Of a DNA stretch of 64,000 nucleotides, positions 24,196 to 35,169 are shown piece by piece. The DNA comes from Aphelenchoides besseyi (taxonomy: Eukaryota > Nematoda > Chromadorea > Rhabditida > Aphelenchoididae). Both the position numbers and the translations under genes were made by a program. Numbering within the stretch: the first letter of the stretch is position 1; every line of letters begins with the position of its first letter. The stretch lies in the NCBI GenBank assembly GCA_024699855.1, contig JAMPIQ010000003.1, forward strand, positions 8,370,001 to 8,434,000, written 5' to 3'. Below the pieces are notes generated by a model. That model ran no database searches and was not told the DNA's origin. It worked only from the letters and a program-made list of their open reading frames with translations.

Positions 24196-25141
24196 ATGGA
24201 ACCGGAAAATAAGCGAGTTTATGTGATAACCATAGTTTTTGGTGTACTATTCGGTGGCATTGTAGTTGGTTGGTTTCTTCTCAATCGGCATGTGAATTGA
24301 AGAAACGAGAAAAACGACTAAAGGATTTTAGTTTTCACATTTTTGGTGATGAATATCCTCGTCGTTTCTATCGTGCAGTTATCTTCGATCAAGGAGGTGT
24401 GTTGCTTCCATTCAAAAGAGAAAAGGATTTGGAGATATTCAGTAATCATTTAACTCAAAATGCAGTTGATCGACAAGCGTATTATGACTGCGAAAACGGC
24501 ATTACAACCTTTGAGGATATAACTGAAATGCTCGAAATGTTGTTTCCTGGGATCGTAAGTCTTATTGGTACAGATGTATGATAGACTTTTAAGAGTCAAG
24601 TTGAGGATTTTGAATCGCAAAGTATCTTAAACTTCTCACGACCTGTTGTAAGTTTTTAATCACTAACTGATCGACAAATACTTCTTTACTGTTTTTAGAA
24701 TCAAGATATGATTCGGGCTGCTCAATTGATAAAACAAGCGGGCTTAAAGATTGCTATATTATCTAACAACTACTATTGGTCTCATAAACGTGAACGTACG
24801 TTCATGATTGATGAAGCAGATCAATTCGATTTGGTCGTTGAATCATGTCGTGTTGGAATGCGAAAACCTAATCCGAAGATTTATGAGGTTTTTACAACTT
24901 TATGCTCTGCGTAACTTCTATTCTTAGCTGACAGCAGAAAAATTGGACGTCAGTCCCGAAGAGTGTATTATGGTAGATGATGTACAGTCAAACTTAGATG
25001 GAGCAAAAAGTGTCAACATGGCAACTGTTTTTGTAAGTCGCTTTGGTTCACATCTATACGCTGAGATTCCAGCTTCCACACGACAATACAACCGCAGCAA
25101 TCGATGAACTTGAGCGTATGCTTAACTTAAAACTTCGATAA
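24196..25141 (+). CDS. Membrane-anchored HAD-like hydrolase (ACAD10/EPHX2-N type)
   Basis: Six exons give about 245 residues. The N-terminus has one membrane helix (VYVITIVFGVLFGGI), then a basic stop. HAD motif I is VIFDQGGVLLP (nucleophile Asp kept; the second Asp is Gly, as in epoxide-hydrolase N-domain and ACAD10 relatives). Motif II is AILSNNYYW, motif III Lys is in GMRKPNPKIYE, and motif IV is MVDDVQSNLDGA. This places it in HAD subfamily IA, probably a phosphatase acting on a small or lipid phosphate. The substrate cannot be told. All catalytic positions are intact. The membrane anchor is the odd feature. Confidence 0.85.
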
Positions 25142-25213
25142 GGAGAAATTGCAGATTTTGAAGTTGTTACGGGTATTATTTTAAGGTCAACTGAATTACT
25201 CAATAAAAACAAT

Positions 25214-26379
25214 TCACCTTGTTTGCACAACACTACTCGGATTAACACTAGCAGTTGATTCAAAAGACGAGCATTTTAATGGTCGTAGAACGTAGTTTGT
25301 TAAGAGAATAACTACTCCGTCGCGATAGGCTCGAATGTTCATCAATATTGCCATATGTGTCAACAAACTGTACGCAGAAGCAATTAACAGTGAAATCGTG
25401 CACAAGATGGGACCACTTTTCCAATGAAATTCCAGAGATGAAAAGATCAACGAAAAGCCGATGAACGCGGCGCTGTGCGAGATTACCACCTCAATAACCA
25501 GAGCGTTTAGAAGGGCACGATACAATCGCATAGTATTATCGGACATACGAACATTGTTCATGAAACGATAGCAACCAAACGTACAGGTGAGTATAATTGC
25601 AAATGAAATCAAAGTTATTACAATAACCGAGTATTGTGCTATGTTACTCGTCCATCGTGTGAGGTCCTATAAACGCAAATTGAAGTTGCAGCATTAAACT
25701 TACATTAATAATAAGTGTAAATGGAACACCGCTATTCACTCGTTTAGTAGCTTCTATATCGTTGGCTGTCCATGCCAACGAAGCTTGACGCGCGACGTAG
25801 ACATTCGGATACAACGGCAGTATGATGAAAACGCAAACAATGAGCGTCCAAATGCTGTAGAAGAGAAAGTATGTTTGTAATAGTGAAAAGTATCGAACGT
25901 ATTTGTTCTGAGTTGTTTGAACATAACGGAAAATGAAAAGCCATACAGTTGTGAAGGCGGTACCCGATACCGCCACAATTATAAGAACAAGGATCCCATA
26001 TAACACTATTTCATAAGACTAAAAACAATCGTTATTAAACGATTCTAAGGACAACTAACAGCAATCCAAGCTGCTAATCCATGAAGAACGACAATCGCTT
26101 GTGGAGCCATGATCTCAGGCTGAAAGAGAGCCAGCCATAGATCGATGACACAGCAATGAATCGTGTTACAAATCAAATATCTAAACGTACATTAAACGTA
26201 CGAGAACTGCATGTTTACGTTGAGTAATTTCCCATCTGTTTTGGTGAGAACTTTTGTGCAACCAAAAGCAAAACAATGAACAGCGTAATGGTGATCAGCG
26301 AGAAAACGTACTCGATTACATGGCTTATGTGTAACAACGATTCTGATGGAAAATGCAGTCCGTGAAAATCCGAGTTCAT
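25214..26379 (-). CDS. Nematode chemoreceptor-type GPCR (Srh-like)
   Basis: Four exons from ATG 26379 to TGA (complement of 25214-25216). TM1 is near YVFSLITITLFIVLLLVAQ, followed by the SPKQMGNYSTYLICNTIH loop and TM2 typical of Srh/Sri receptors. The long middle exon has four more hydrophobic runs. TM7 reads SAYSLLTHMAILMNI, then AYRDGVVILL, close to the family's late PYR motif. Length and exon phases are normal, with no stop inside. Expected in sensory neurons; ligand unknown. Confidence 0.78.
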
Positions 26380-27139
26380 AAACAAGCTTCTAACTCTTAT
26401 TCACATCTTTTTTGTTGAATGAAATGCTTTTACGTCATCATAGTTTTGAATATAAACGATTTCAACTAATACAATGCACCTGTTCACTTAAATTGTGACA
26501 TTTACCAAGCTAATTTACTCTTGAACTTGAGAAGGAACTTATGCAATGAACAGTTTAGATTGACTGTACTTTTTTTTGTCTGTAGCAAAAGATTTTCATA
26601 AGACGATGAGTACAAATACGATTCTCATAAGTAGATGGTGTTGTTCATGTATTAACTCATTGGTTTATTGCTTAAACATTCTACAGGAAAACAAGTACAA
26701 ACAAAATCCACGTGATGGAATTCTCTTTATTACAGCCACTATGACGTCCAACCACAAATGTGTTTCATTGTCTCGAAGATATTAGCTGTTGTCTCATAAA
26801 AATACGGATACAATATGTATTTCAAGCTTGTGGTGTCTGTAGTTTGACGTATTTTATTTTGAAATTATACGACGAAAAAGTTCGAATTGCATGTCGCTTG
26901 TGTCGTTTTTTTGAAGCCACTCCTGATTCACCGCCTTTGCTTGTCCGTGATACCAGTACTGACTCAAAGCAAGTCCCAAAATGCTCAGTCTACGAACCTA
27001 AACTTTTGGTTGAAATAGACATTTGATTGAACTTTCCAACCCAATTCACACATTCACGCCAAAAAACTTCAGTTTCAATCGACGAATAAGGAGCGTATTG
27101 AAGGAAGACTGCGTAAAGCATCTGTTGAATTAGATACAC
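26380..27139. other. Intergenic with one cysteine-rich open frame
   Basis: A plus-strand frame (26760-27026) includes C-x2-C then, 17 residues on, CRLCRFFE, followed by an acidic tail. It loosely recalls the first zinc finger of a nuclear receptor but has the wrong spacing. No complete gene could be built. Confidence 0.3.
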
Positions 27140-28217
27140 CATTGAGTGGCAAAGTGAAAACGGCAAAGTGAAAACGGCAAAATTATTCTAAAAATAAAGG
27201 ATGCTTACTAACAGATAACTCAACTACAAAAAGATGTTTGTCAAAGAACTCACCTGATTGTAACCTTCATTTCTCTCAAATGAAACTTATTGTTCAGATG
27301 ATATGCTCGATAGCGATTGACAGTACTAAAACAACAAACAAGTTCGTAGTTTCAAAGGTCTAAACTCACGTATTGTGTTGAGAAATCTGACGGCGATTAA
27401 AAAGCATAAGACTACCGTCGCCAATTGTACTGAGAATGTCAATCGACAGTAACAGATTTGTTTTAAAAAACGCAAAGCTGCTCACAGCTCCAGAGATTCT
27501 GATTCCCGAATGACAGTAGGCACGTTCAATCGGCGTGTAATGTAAATACGAGAAGTAATACAAATAGAATGCCGGGTAAATGAGCTAAAGACATAAATAG
27601 ATTCTTGTTGAATTGGAAACTAACCAAAAAAGCGGCTCCCAATCGAACAATGAACGTGGATAAGAAGTGATTGTGTGCGAAGGTGGCGAGCAAACGTTCC
27701 ACTAACAACAATCCGTGGAAAATAGTGTACGCTAAATCTTCGTGAGTAAACGTTCAAAGAACAAGTAGCTGATTACCCATTACGCACACAGACGAAAAGA
27801 TTGACGATGAGAAGAAACAAAACGTAAAGTCCCAGACGTACGAACATTTTGGCATCGGCAACAACATCAAAACCTACAACAAACAATAAGACCTGAATAT
27901 TGTTGAAAACCAACCAATTTGTACGAGAAGAGCAAAAACGCTTCGCAAACTCCAATCATATAGTAAAGACTCCCGACGTATATGACCAACTGAAACCTTT
28001 GATTATCTTCTTCTTCTGACGTCTAAACCTTAAGATTGGGTCCAATAATCGACATCGATTTGCGGATTGTTTCGAGTCGAATGAACCGCCAAAAGGCAAA
28101 GAAACATGCAAAACTTGTTAGAAAGTGCAAAAATACGATCGTAACAATGGCCGGTATGTGATGTAATCGATGGGCGATGTCACAAAAAATCAACGTGGTC
28201 GTGTTTTCTTCGTTCAT
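27140..28217 (-). pseudogene. Sra/Sre-superfamily chemoreceptor, probably truncated
   Basis: From ATG 28217 six or seven small exons can be joined. TM1 is IPAIVTIVFLHFLTSFACFF; next IIGPNLKLVIYVGSLYYM; then CSYVWDFTFCFFSSSIFSS and LLLVERLLATFAH, the ERxxAT motif of this superfamily; then TM4-5 and NRYRAYHLNNKFHLREMKV. After the next donor (GTGAGT near 27255) every acceptor tried leads to a stop before TM6-7. Pieces such as MLYAVFLQYAPYS (near 27120) remain out of frame, near a short tandem duplication at about 27150-27182. It could still be a gene with an unusual 3' splice. Confidence 0.55.
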
Positions 28218-28484
28218 TTTGCAGTATCGTATAATAATCACGTTGTTTATTTTAATGAAAACCTCAAACTGATGACCGACCCAAAGGTACAATGTCAAGG
28301 GCGAAAATATTCGCTCCACGTTTGTAGTCAACAGATTTTCAAGAAAAGCCACTTCGCAGTCTCATTGTTATGTCAAATTTGATGTCTCAATTGAATCGAT
28401 GACTTCTGGAAGCCGTAGACTATGAAAGTGCGCTAAATCCATTTAAAACCGACGATACTGAAATCGCGAGTGTTCTCATTGCTA

Positions 28485-29333
28485 ACAAGGAGAGGTCCTG
28501 AGTGGTCTCTTCCAGCTTCGACTGCATTGTATATCAGTCTACGCGCAATTTTACGCTGATTTCGAATATCATGCTTATTTCTGCCTAATCGCAGAATTGG
28601 CCAAAAACCAAAAACACTAAAATTGCTAAAATCGTAGTGTCGATCATGCTGATTATCGTGGTGAAGTCCGTTTATTCTTATCGGATTTTATTAGGGAGCT
28701 ATTGGCCGTTTTATTTGGGCAACATTCACTCCGAGTTATGGTCCGCTAATCTTCCCTCGGAAGTGTGAGCTGCAATAGTCGAGTGAGCAAGTGATGGGCT
28801 TGCGAACTCTTTTGGAGGTTGCAGGTTCAATTCTCTCTGCTGTTGAATGCAAGTTACTGTCTTGTATCCACAAAGCAAAAAGGAAAAGAGTGAATAGCAG
28901 GTGACTACGAGGCATCCAACCGACTTTTTCTCACTTTTTGGAGTCGTTTTGGTAGAACCCAGCACTTGAAAGAGACAGTCGAAGGAATCGAACTCGCAAC
29001 CTCCAAAAGAGTTCGCAAGCCCATCACTTGCTCACTCGACTATTGCAGCTCACACTTCCGAGGGAAGATTAGCGGACCATAACTCGGAGTGAATGTTGCC
29101 CAAATAAAACGGCCAATAGCTCCCTAATAAAATCCGATAAGAATAAACGGACTTCACCACGATAATCAGCATGATCGACACTACGATTTTAGCAATTTTA
29201 GTGTTTTTGGTTTTTGGCCAATTCTGCGATTAGGCAGAAATAAGCATGATATTCGAAATCAGCGTAAAATTGCGCGTAGACTGATATACAATGCAGTCGA
29301 AGCTGGAAGAGACCACTCAGGACTTCTCCTTGT
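28485..29333. mobile_element. Large palindrome: 338-bp inverted arms, 173-bp spacer, tRNA-like sequence
   Basis: Left arm 28485-28822 and right arm 28996-29333 are reverse complements with only about one mismatch seen. The arm end facing the spacer carries a tRNA-like segment (ATAGTCGAGTGAGCAAG, then GATGGGCTTGCGAACTC). On the minus strand of the right copy it is followed by a perfect pol III B box, GTTCGATTCC (about 28981-28992). The left copy has the weaker AGGTTCAATTCTC after the arms diverge. This fits two tRNA(Ser/Leu)-derived SINE-like copies in inverted orientation, or a foldback element that captured one. Confidence 0.8.
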
Positions 29334-29646
29334 AAGTTCCTATCATTCTAATCGTATGTTTTATATCGTTAAAACTTGTCACTGCTAAACACCTTCACAC
29401 TGTCATGATCAGTATGTTATTATTGAAGACAACTTTATTTTAAATCAAAAACAACAAGTTAAGAATAACATTAAGTGCCAACTGATTGGTCAAAACAGAA
29501 ATAAAACTTTCAGTCGGAAACAAAATTTGTAAAAGATCATGATAACGAGACCGATTTGGTGTCTTCAATGATTGAATTTGAATGAGAGTGGCAGTCAAGA
29601 ATAAATGAAAACAAAAGTAACAAGTAGTTAAATTGATAGTATGAAA
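29334..29646. other. Intergenic
   Basis: 3' flank of the Tudor gene, AT-rich. An alternative last exon of that gene could lie near 29500-29570; nothing else seen. Confidence 0.35.
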
Positions 29647-31342
29647 TTACGTGGATGATTGTTTCGGTTTCCACACTCCACGGTACAAGTCCGGAAAAAC
29701 GTTGTTGTCTTTGCGATCCAAGAACGAGAACGCACATTCCTGCTTATTGATAACCATGTTATTAGCAACTCTTTCAATCATCTCGCACTAAAACGGAGCC
29801 AGGAATCATAGGCTTACAGAATATTTGCTTACATCTTTTGAACGAAGTGGCGTTCGATCGTTGTTGCACGACTCGAAGTTGATGCAAAAGGGCGGATGTT
29901 GGCGAAACTTTCTCGGCAACGGAAACAAATCAAGAACGTTCGCCGTAACACTTCGGCCTTCATCGACACAATCCAACAAGACGTTTCCTTGGCTTTTGAT
30001 TGCTCGAACTTGACATCGTAGAAATGTGCCCAAATCTTCGTCGTACCAAAGAACACAGTCGGCCAAAAAGATGGACGTTACCCGATCTTTCAAGTTCTTC
30101 TCCAGATTTTCGTTGAACAACAAAGTGTAGTCACTAAGAGTAAACAGATAAATATACAATTAAAAGAAGAGGAACTAACCGAAGTTGTTGTTTGAAATGC
30201 AAATAGTCGTTCATAGTGTTCTTTAGTCGGACGTAGATCGTCAGGTTATGATCAACGGCGATGATGTAACCAATTGTACAAGAAACATCATTACATATAC
30301 GTTTTGGAATACGTCGAGATTCGGCAAAGATCTCGTAGATCGGTTTGCGCGGTTTGCCAGTTTCCGTGAAGAGAAGTGTTGCTCCTTCTAAAACAGACAA
30401 TATCTCTGAATGAACTCCATAACTTACCAACAACCACTTTCCATTCAGGACGTAAGAACGAGAACAACGCAGCGAACTTGTGCATGTTCATCACATTTTC
30501 CATGTTGTAGTGATCGAGAATCATTTGAACGTCGACAAAACTCAAATTGTTGCTGTTTCCGTGGGTTTCAATGTCGCGGAAAAGAGCGTCCAGATTCTTG
30601 ATTGCCGCACTTGAGACATGATGAATGTCGGTGTTGAAAATTGGAATACCCTCATAGATAACAGCATTCTCAATGGTATCCATTTCAGTTGTTCGATTAG
30701 CAGGTGCACGTGCAGAAAAGTTGCTCGTACCCGGTTGTGGAGCTTGCTGACGTGGTGCTGAAGTCAAATAGTTTGGGCGTTGATTTGAATATTGCGAATA
30801 ATATTCATTGTTGTTGTTATTCGAGTAGCCGTTCGCTAAAAACAGGGTTTATTTAGAAGTTTCAATGAAACCAAACCTTGATGATTGAATCGCTGCGAAT
30901 TTTCATGAAACGATTGATCGGTACTATCGAAATCATTGTCGTAGGCTCGGCGATTTCGTTCATTGTCAGAATAAGCGTAACTAGAATCGTTGTTGATGTT
31001 TTGATAGTCACGAGCAAAATCGTTTCGTGTAGTGGAGCTATAACGACTACCATTATGGCTGTAGGCTTGATAGTTTTCGATCTCGTCCGCGTACGGATCA
31101 ATTGCCATATCGTTGGTAGAATAACGATTGTTGGAATAATGATTGTTGGAGTTGCTGTTGAAGTTCGAATAACCGTTCGGTTGTCCGAACGATTTCATTC
31201 CGCTCGTTGACAACGGAACTTTGTTCGTGTTCCGAATTCCCGATGAACTTGCGGTGTAAATGCTACCACCACTAGCAATATAACGCACCGGCGATGCTCG
31301 TCGATTCTTCTTCGGTTTCGGTTTCCTGAAAGTTGAAGTCAT
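29647..31342 (-). CDS. Tudor-domain protein with Asn/Ser/Tyr-rich N-terminus
   Basis: About six exons from ATG 31342 give roughly 480 residues. The first exon is basic and then strongly Asn/Ser/Tyr/Arg-rich (NSNSNNHYSNNRYSTN), a disordered type often seen in germ-granule proteins. A helical domain follows (FRDIETHGNSNNLSFVDVQM). Then comes a Tudor core: FLADCVLWYDEDLGTFLRC, KSQGNVLLDCVDEGR, VLDLFPLP. Tudor domains bind methylated arginine, classically in piRNA and P-granule proteins. The last exon ends at TAA (complement of 29647-29649), although a splice to a further exon is possible. The LOTUS-like gene lies just upstream on the same strand. Confidence 0.75.
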
Positions 31343-31711
31343 TTCATGTTTGATTAAAGAAAACTAATGATTCTAAGTTTCTACACAAACAGTGTTAAAG
31401 GACGTTGATTGAGTAGATCAAAAACTCAACTTGTCCAATGAAACACAATTTCCTTCCTTTTAATAGGCAAATAGAATCCTAAAAAAACACGATCGCTGTT
31501 GCCAATTTTCCCTTCAAACAACATTTGAAATCGCGTCCTCCGATGTCTGTCGTGGTTGGTAATTCGTCATGCAGCGTCGTTATGATTCACGGCGCAAGAA
31601 AAGAATCGACAGTCTTTTTGGTCGTCGAGTCCTCAACAAAACGAATTGCCATCTGTGTTTTCGCGAGGTAAACAAAAACTGCGGGCTTTAGCCGAGGACA
31701 AGCTTTGAAGT

Positions 31712-32140
31712 CTAATAGTTGAAGATTTCTTCACTCTCATGAACAATCAATCGTTTTTGCTGCCGAATATTTAGGCTGTAGGACGAGGTGAAAGTGAAAG
31801 AATTCAAACATTTCAAAGAAACTTACGGTTTGGAGTTGTCAAGAGTTCTGATGATGTGCTCATTCTCTGCCGAAATTTTTATTCGCACAACTTCGCCAAC
31901 AAACTCGAATGCCGAACTTGATTTCAGTGCCTGAAAATCACAGTCGTAGATACAGAATTCGAAGAAAAGTCGTACCTCTCTTCCATCTCGAAATCCCAAT
32001 GCCCGCACTTGCTGTTCGAAGTTATGATTCCAATCTCTGTTGTATTTTCGAACGAAATCATTGTACGTGATTCCTTTGGATGCAAAGGAACCGATGGTTG
32101 ACTTAGCAAACACATCGGCATCCCCCGATAAAGTTGGCAT
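31712..32140 (-). CDS. Small LOTUS/OST-HTH-like protein
   Basis: Three exons from ATG 32140. Central part: IGSFASKGITYNDFVRKYNR, then HNFEQQVRALGFRDGRE, a 46-nt intron, and FEFVGEVVRIKIS. The order of helix, glycine turn, Y-rich helix, LGF and terminal strand resembles a LOTUS (OST-HTH) domain, which in Tudor proteins and Oskar recruits Vasa or RNA. The C-terminal exon is short and basic and ends at TAG (complement of 31712-31714). It may be a separate gene or the 5' part of the neighbouring Tudor gene. The family call is by pattern only. Confidence 0.5.
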
Positions 32141-32678
32141 TTGTGTGAGTTGCTCAGGGATCTGAAAACTGGATTTCAGTGACTAAGCGCACATATGATT
32201 TCGAAACACAAAATTTCATGACAGTTTTTGCAATCCACTAAGAAAGGGAAGAAACAAAAATGAAAAGCAAGACGGCCAATGTAATGGTTGCAATCAGACA
32301 GATCTAATGCCAAAAACTCCTGGTTGGATCGTGATGTTGAAGGCGATAGTTCTGCTCTTTCGTTCCATCTGTTTGGGTCAGACGGACGCTTTTAAGATTG
32401 GACAACGGTGTTCTTCGGGAGTCTTTTGAAGCTTATATCTGCTTATATATCCCTTTTAATGCTTTTTCGTGATCTCCTCATTATTTATAATCTTGGATTC
32501 TCAGTCGTAAAGTTATTTGCATTGAGAGTTGTTTCTGTACATCGACGACCGTTTGGGCCTACTTTTCATTGATTTTCATCTGCAAAAAACGTTTAATCGC
32601 GATTCTTCTGATTACTTTCAAATACTTGAGCTTACAAACTGGATTTCAGGATTCAACTTTCTCTCTCAACGAATCGAA
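32141..32678. other. Intergenic, divergent promoter region
   Basis: Lies between a minus-strand and a plus-strand gene. No coding exon supported; the right end is the 5' region of the nucleolin-like gene. Confidence 0.4.
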
Positions 32679-34877
32679 ATGGCTCCTCGTACGTGTAAGT
32701 CTGCATACGATTAGTTGTTTATTATCTTGGTATCTTATAGCTAAGAATAAGTTCAAGAGTCCGGCTGGTGATTCGGGTGATCACCGTTCGCTGAATCAAA
32801 AAAATAAGTTCAAACCTGACAAGAACAGTTTCAAGAACAAGCAGCAGCAGAAGCGTCAAGAGAAACAGAACGGAAAATCGCCTCAGAACGGAAAGTCAGC
32901 GCAGAATGGAAAATCGTTCCAGAATAGCAAGACATCTCAAAACGGTTCGTTCAAGTTCAACGACAATTCCACGTCTCAAAACGGCAAATCCTCAAAGTTT
33001 GGCAAGCAGAACGGGAAATCGCCGAAGAATGCTGGCAAGTCGTCGTGGAATACGTCGCAGAACGGAAAACGTAAAGACAGTAAATATTAATCACAATAAT
33101 CTCTACTTTTTTTAGCTAAGTTTGTCAAAGGCCAACAAGTCGAAAAGGTGGTGCCGAAGAAGCAGAAACCTCCGATGTCCGACTCGGACGACGAAGAAGA
33201 CGTTCCGAAGAAGCCGGTCAAACAGTCAGTCAGCAAAAAGGCAAAAATCGAAGATTTTAAACCGAGGGTTCAGGCCGTGAACACCAAGCAGGTAAGTCTA
33301 TGGCCTCCACAATACGATCTAATACTTGAAATTTAGACGGCAAAGAAAGGAAAAGGTAAACCTGTGGTTTCGGACTCAGACGACTCAGAAGACATTCCAC
33401 CACCAAAATCGGCAGCTAAATTGAAAACAAAAATTGTTTACAAGGACAACACAACTGCTGACGAAACTCGAAAACCTAAGAAAAAAGTTCAGATGCAAAT
33501 CGATGAAGAAGATGAAAGCGACGATGAGGAAATGTCCTTTGAAGACGCCGACTTTGAGGATATGACCGAACTTGAAGATGAAGAAGAGACTGATGCAGAG
33601 ATGGAGGATAGCGATGAAGAGGTATGAATAAAAATGATCGCAAAAACTTAACATCAATTTTAGGATGTTCCACCAGTTGCAAGCAAAAAGCAGGAAAAAG
33701 CAGCTAAGAAGTCCGAAACGGTCAAGGAGTCGAAAGCTGAAACAAAAAAGAAGGAACAACCGGCCAAAGTGGACAAGACGACCAAAGGCGAGGGGCAGAA
33801 AGAAGGTCGAAAGGCCGAGAAACGTGTAGCCACAGACGAAATAAATCATAGTGTGGCGAAGAAGAATCGCCCATTGAACGAGGTTGATTCGGAGATCATC
33901 AAAGAAAATCATCGTCGGTACGTTTAAAAGTTTTTATTGTTTTATGGTCAAAAATTTTTAGTCGTGTTGAACGAGACAATCGAGCAATTTTCTTGAACTT
34001 GTCGGGTAAGAAGGATCGTGCTGCCGATTCGTCTTTGAAGGCTCTTCATCCGGACATTCTCGTTGTTAGTCGTTTGAAAAAGGCGGCATTCCTCGTATTC
34101 TTGTCGGAAGCTGTTCGTGATAAGGCCTACAAACAACTTCAGAAAGCGCATCTGAAAGGCAAACCGGTCTCCATCGACTATTGTGGCGACAAAGGAAAAC
34201 GCCCGCACGGTGAGCCTGATGTGAACAACAGTAAGTGTTGTCAATTCACACAAGTTGTGATTGTAATGTAAATTTTCAGCTCAAATCAATTTGCTTCAAT
34301 TGGTTATCTCTGATTTGCCAAGTGAAACGCAAAAGAGTTCGTTGGAGATCATTTTCCCGAAAGCGACAGAAATTGCGATCATGAACAAGAAGTGAGTTTA
34401 TTTTCCCCCATGTGATTGTAATTACTGAACTGAAGTTGCAGACAGATCGCGTTCTTGTCGTTCGGTAACGAAGCAGATGCACGTGAAGCTTGGGACAAGG
34501 GCAAGAGCTTGAAAGTCGGTGGAGTTCCGATTATGGTTCGATATCGCACATTCAGTGAGTGTTCGCCATTCCAATCGTATTCAACATATGTGACTTTAGA
34601 CAATGAAGGACGTGTGGATGAGGCGCCAAAGAAAGTGCCGTTGGATACCTTGGCTTTGAAAAAAGTTGCCGATGCAAAGGAATCTAAGACTGAGAAGCCA
34701 TCGAAAACCGCTGCAGCTGCAAAAGCTTCTGTCCAATCGAAAGTCCAAGAAGAGTCGGACGACGAAGAAGTGACTGATGAAGAGGCCGATTTCGAAGATG
34801 GCGAATTTGAAGACGCCGAATTCGAGGACTTTGATGAAATGGAGTTCGAAGACGACGAAAGCGATGACGACGAGTGA
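32679..34877 (+). CDS. Nucleolin-like protein: QNGKS repeats, acidic tracts, two RRMs
   Basis: About ten exons from ATG 32679 to TGA 34875-34877 give roughly 590 residues. The N-terminus is Lys/Asn/Gln/Ser-rich with a repeated QNGKS motif. It is followed by alternating basic blocks and Ser-Asp-Glu acidic tracts (SDSDDEEDVPKK; DDEEMSFEDADFED). Two divergent RRM-like folds come next (AIFLNLSG...AAFLVFLSEA; LLQLVISDLPSE...IAFLSFGNEAD). A very acidic C-terminus (FEDGEFEDAEFEDFDEMEFE) closes it. This arrangement matches nucleolar pre-rRNA processing factors of the nucleolin type; the C-terminus is acidic rather than RGG, so it is not a classic nucleolin. Nucleolar location inferred. Confidence 0.8.
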
Positions 34878-35169
34878 TTCTGTTGATCCTAAAACTAATT
34901 TCAAAATATTTTATTGTTACTGTTATTTGTTTTTCTGTTTTTTTTTATTACAATTTTATGCTAGAGTTTAAAGTGTGAAGTCGTTTGTTGGAGAATGTCG
35001 TTAAATTGTTGATTAGAAGTTCATCATATGGTTGACTTGTTGTTGATGAGTAAAAATGTTTGTTGACTACTCAATACCCATTGCATTTTGATATGGTAAC
35101 AAATCCAAGATCGTATTTTTGTATTGGAGTTAGAAACTCGTGTAAAAATTAATCGTCTAGTTCATCGAA

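Noticed and set aside
28975..29060. Functional tRNA gene
   Set aside because: The B box is good, but a full cloverleaf with acceptor stem could not be drawn and the sequence is part of the palindrome; treated as a tRNA-derived repeat.
31569..31748. Small plus-strand gene (basic start, NKTNCHLCFRE)
   Set aside because: It needs an intron overlapping the 3' exon of the LOTUS-like gene and matches no family.
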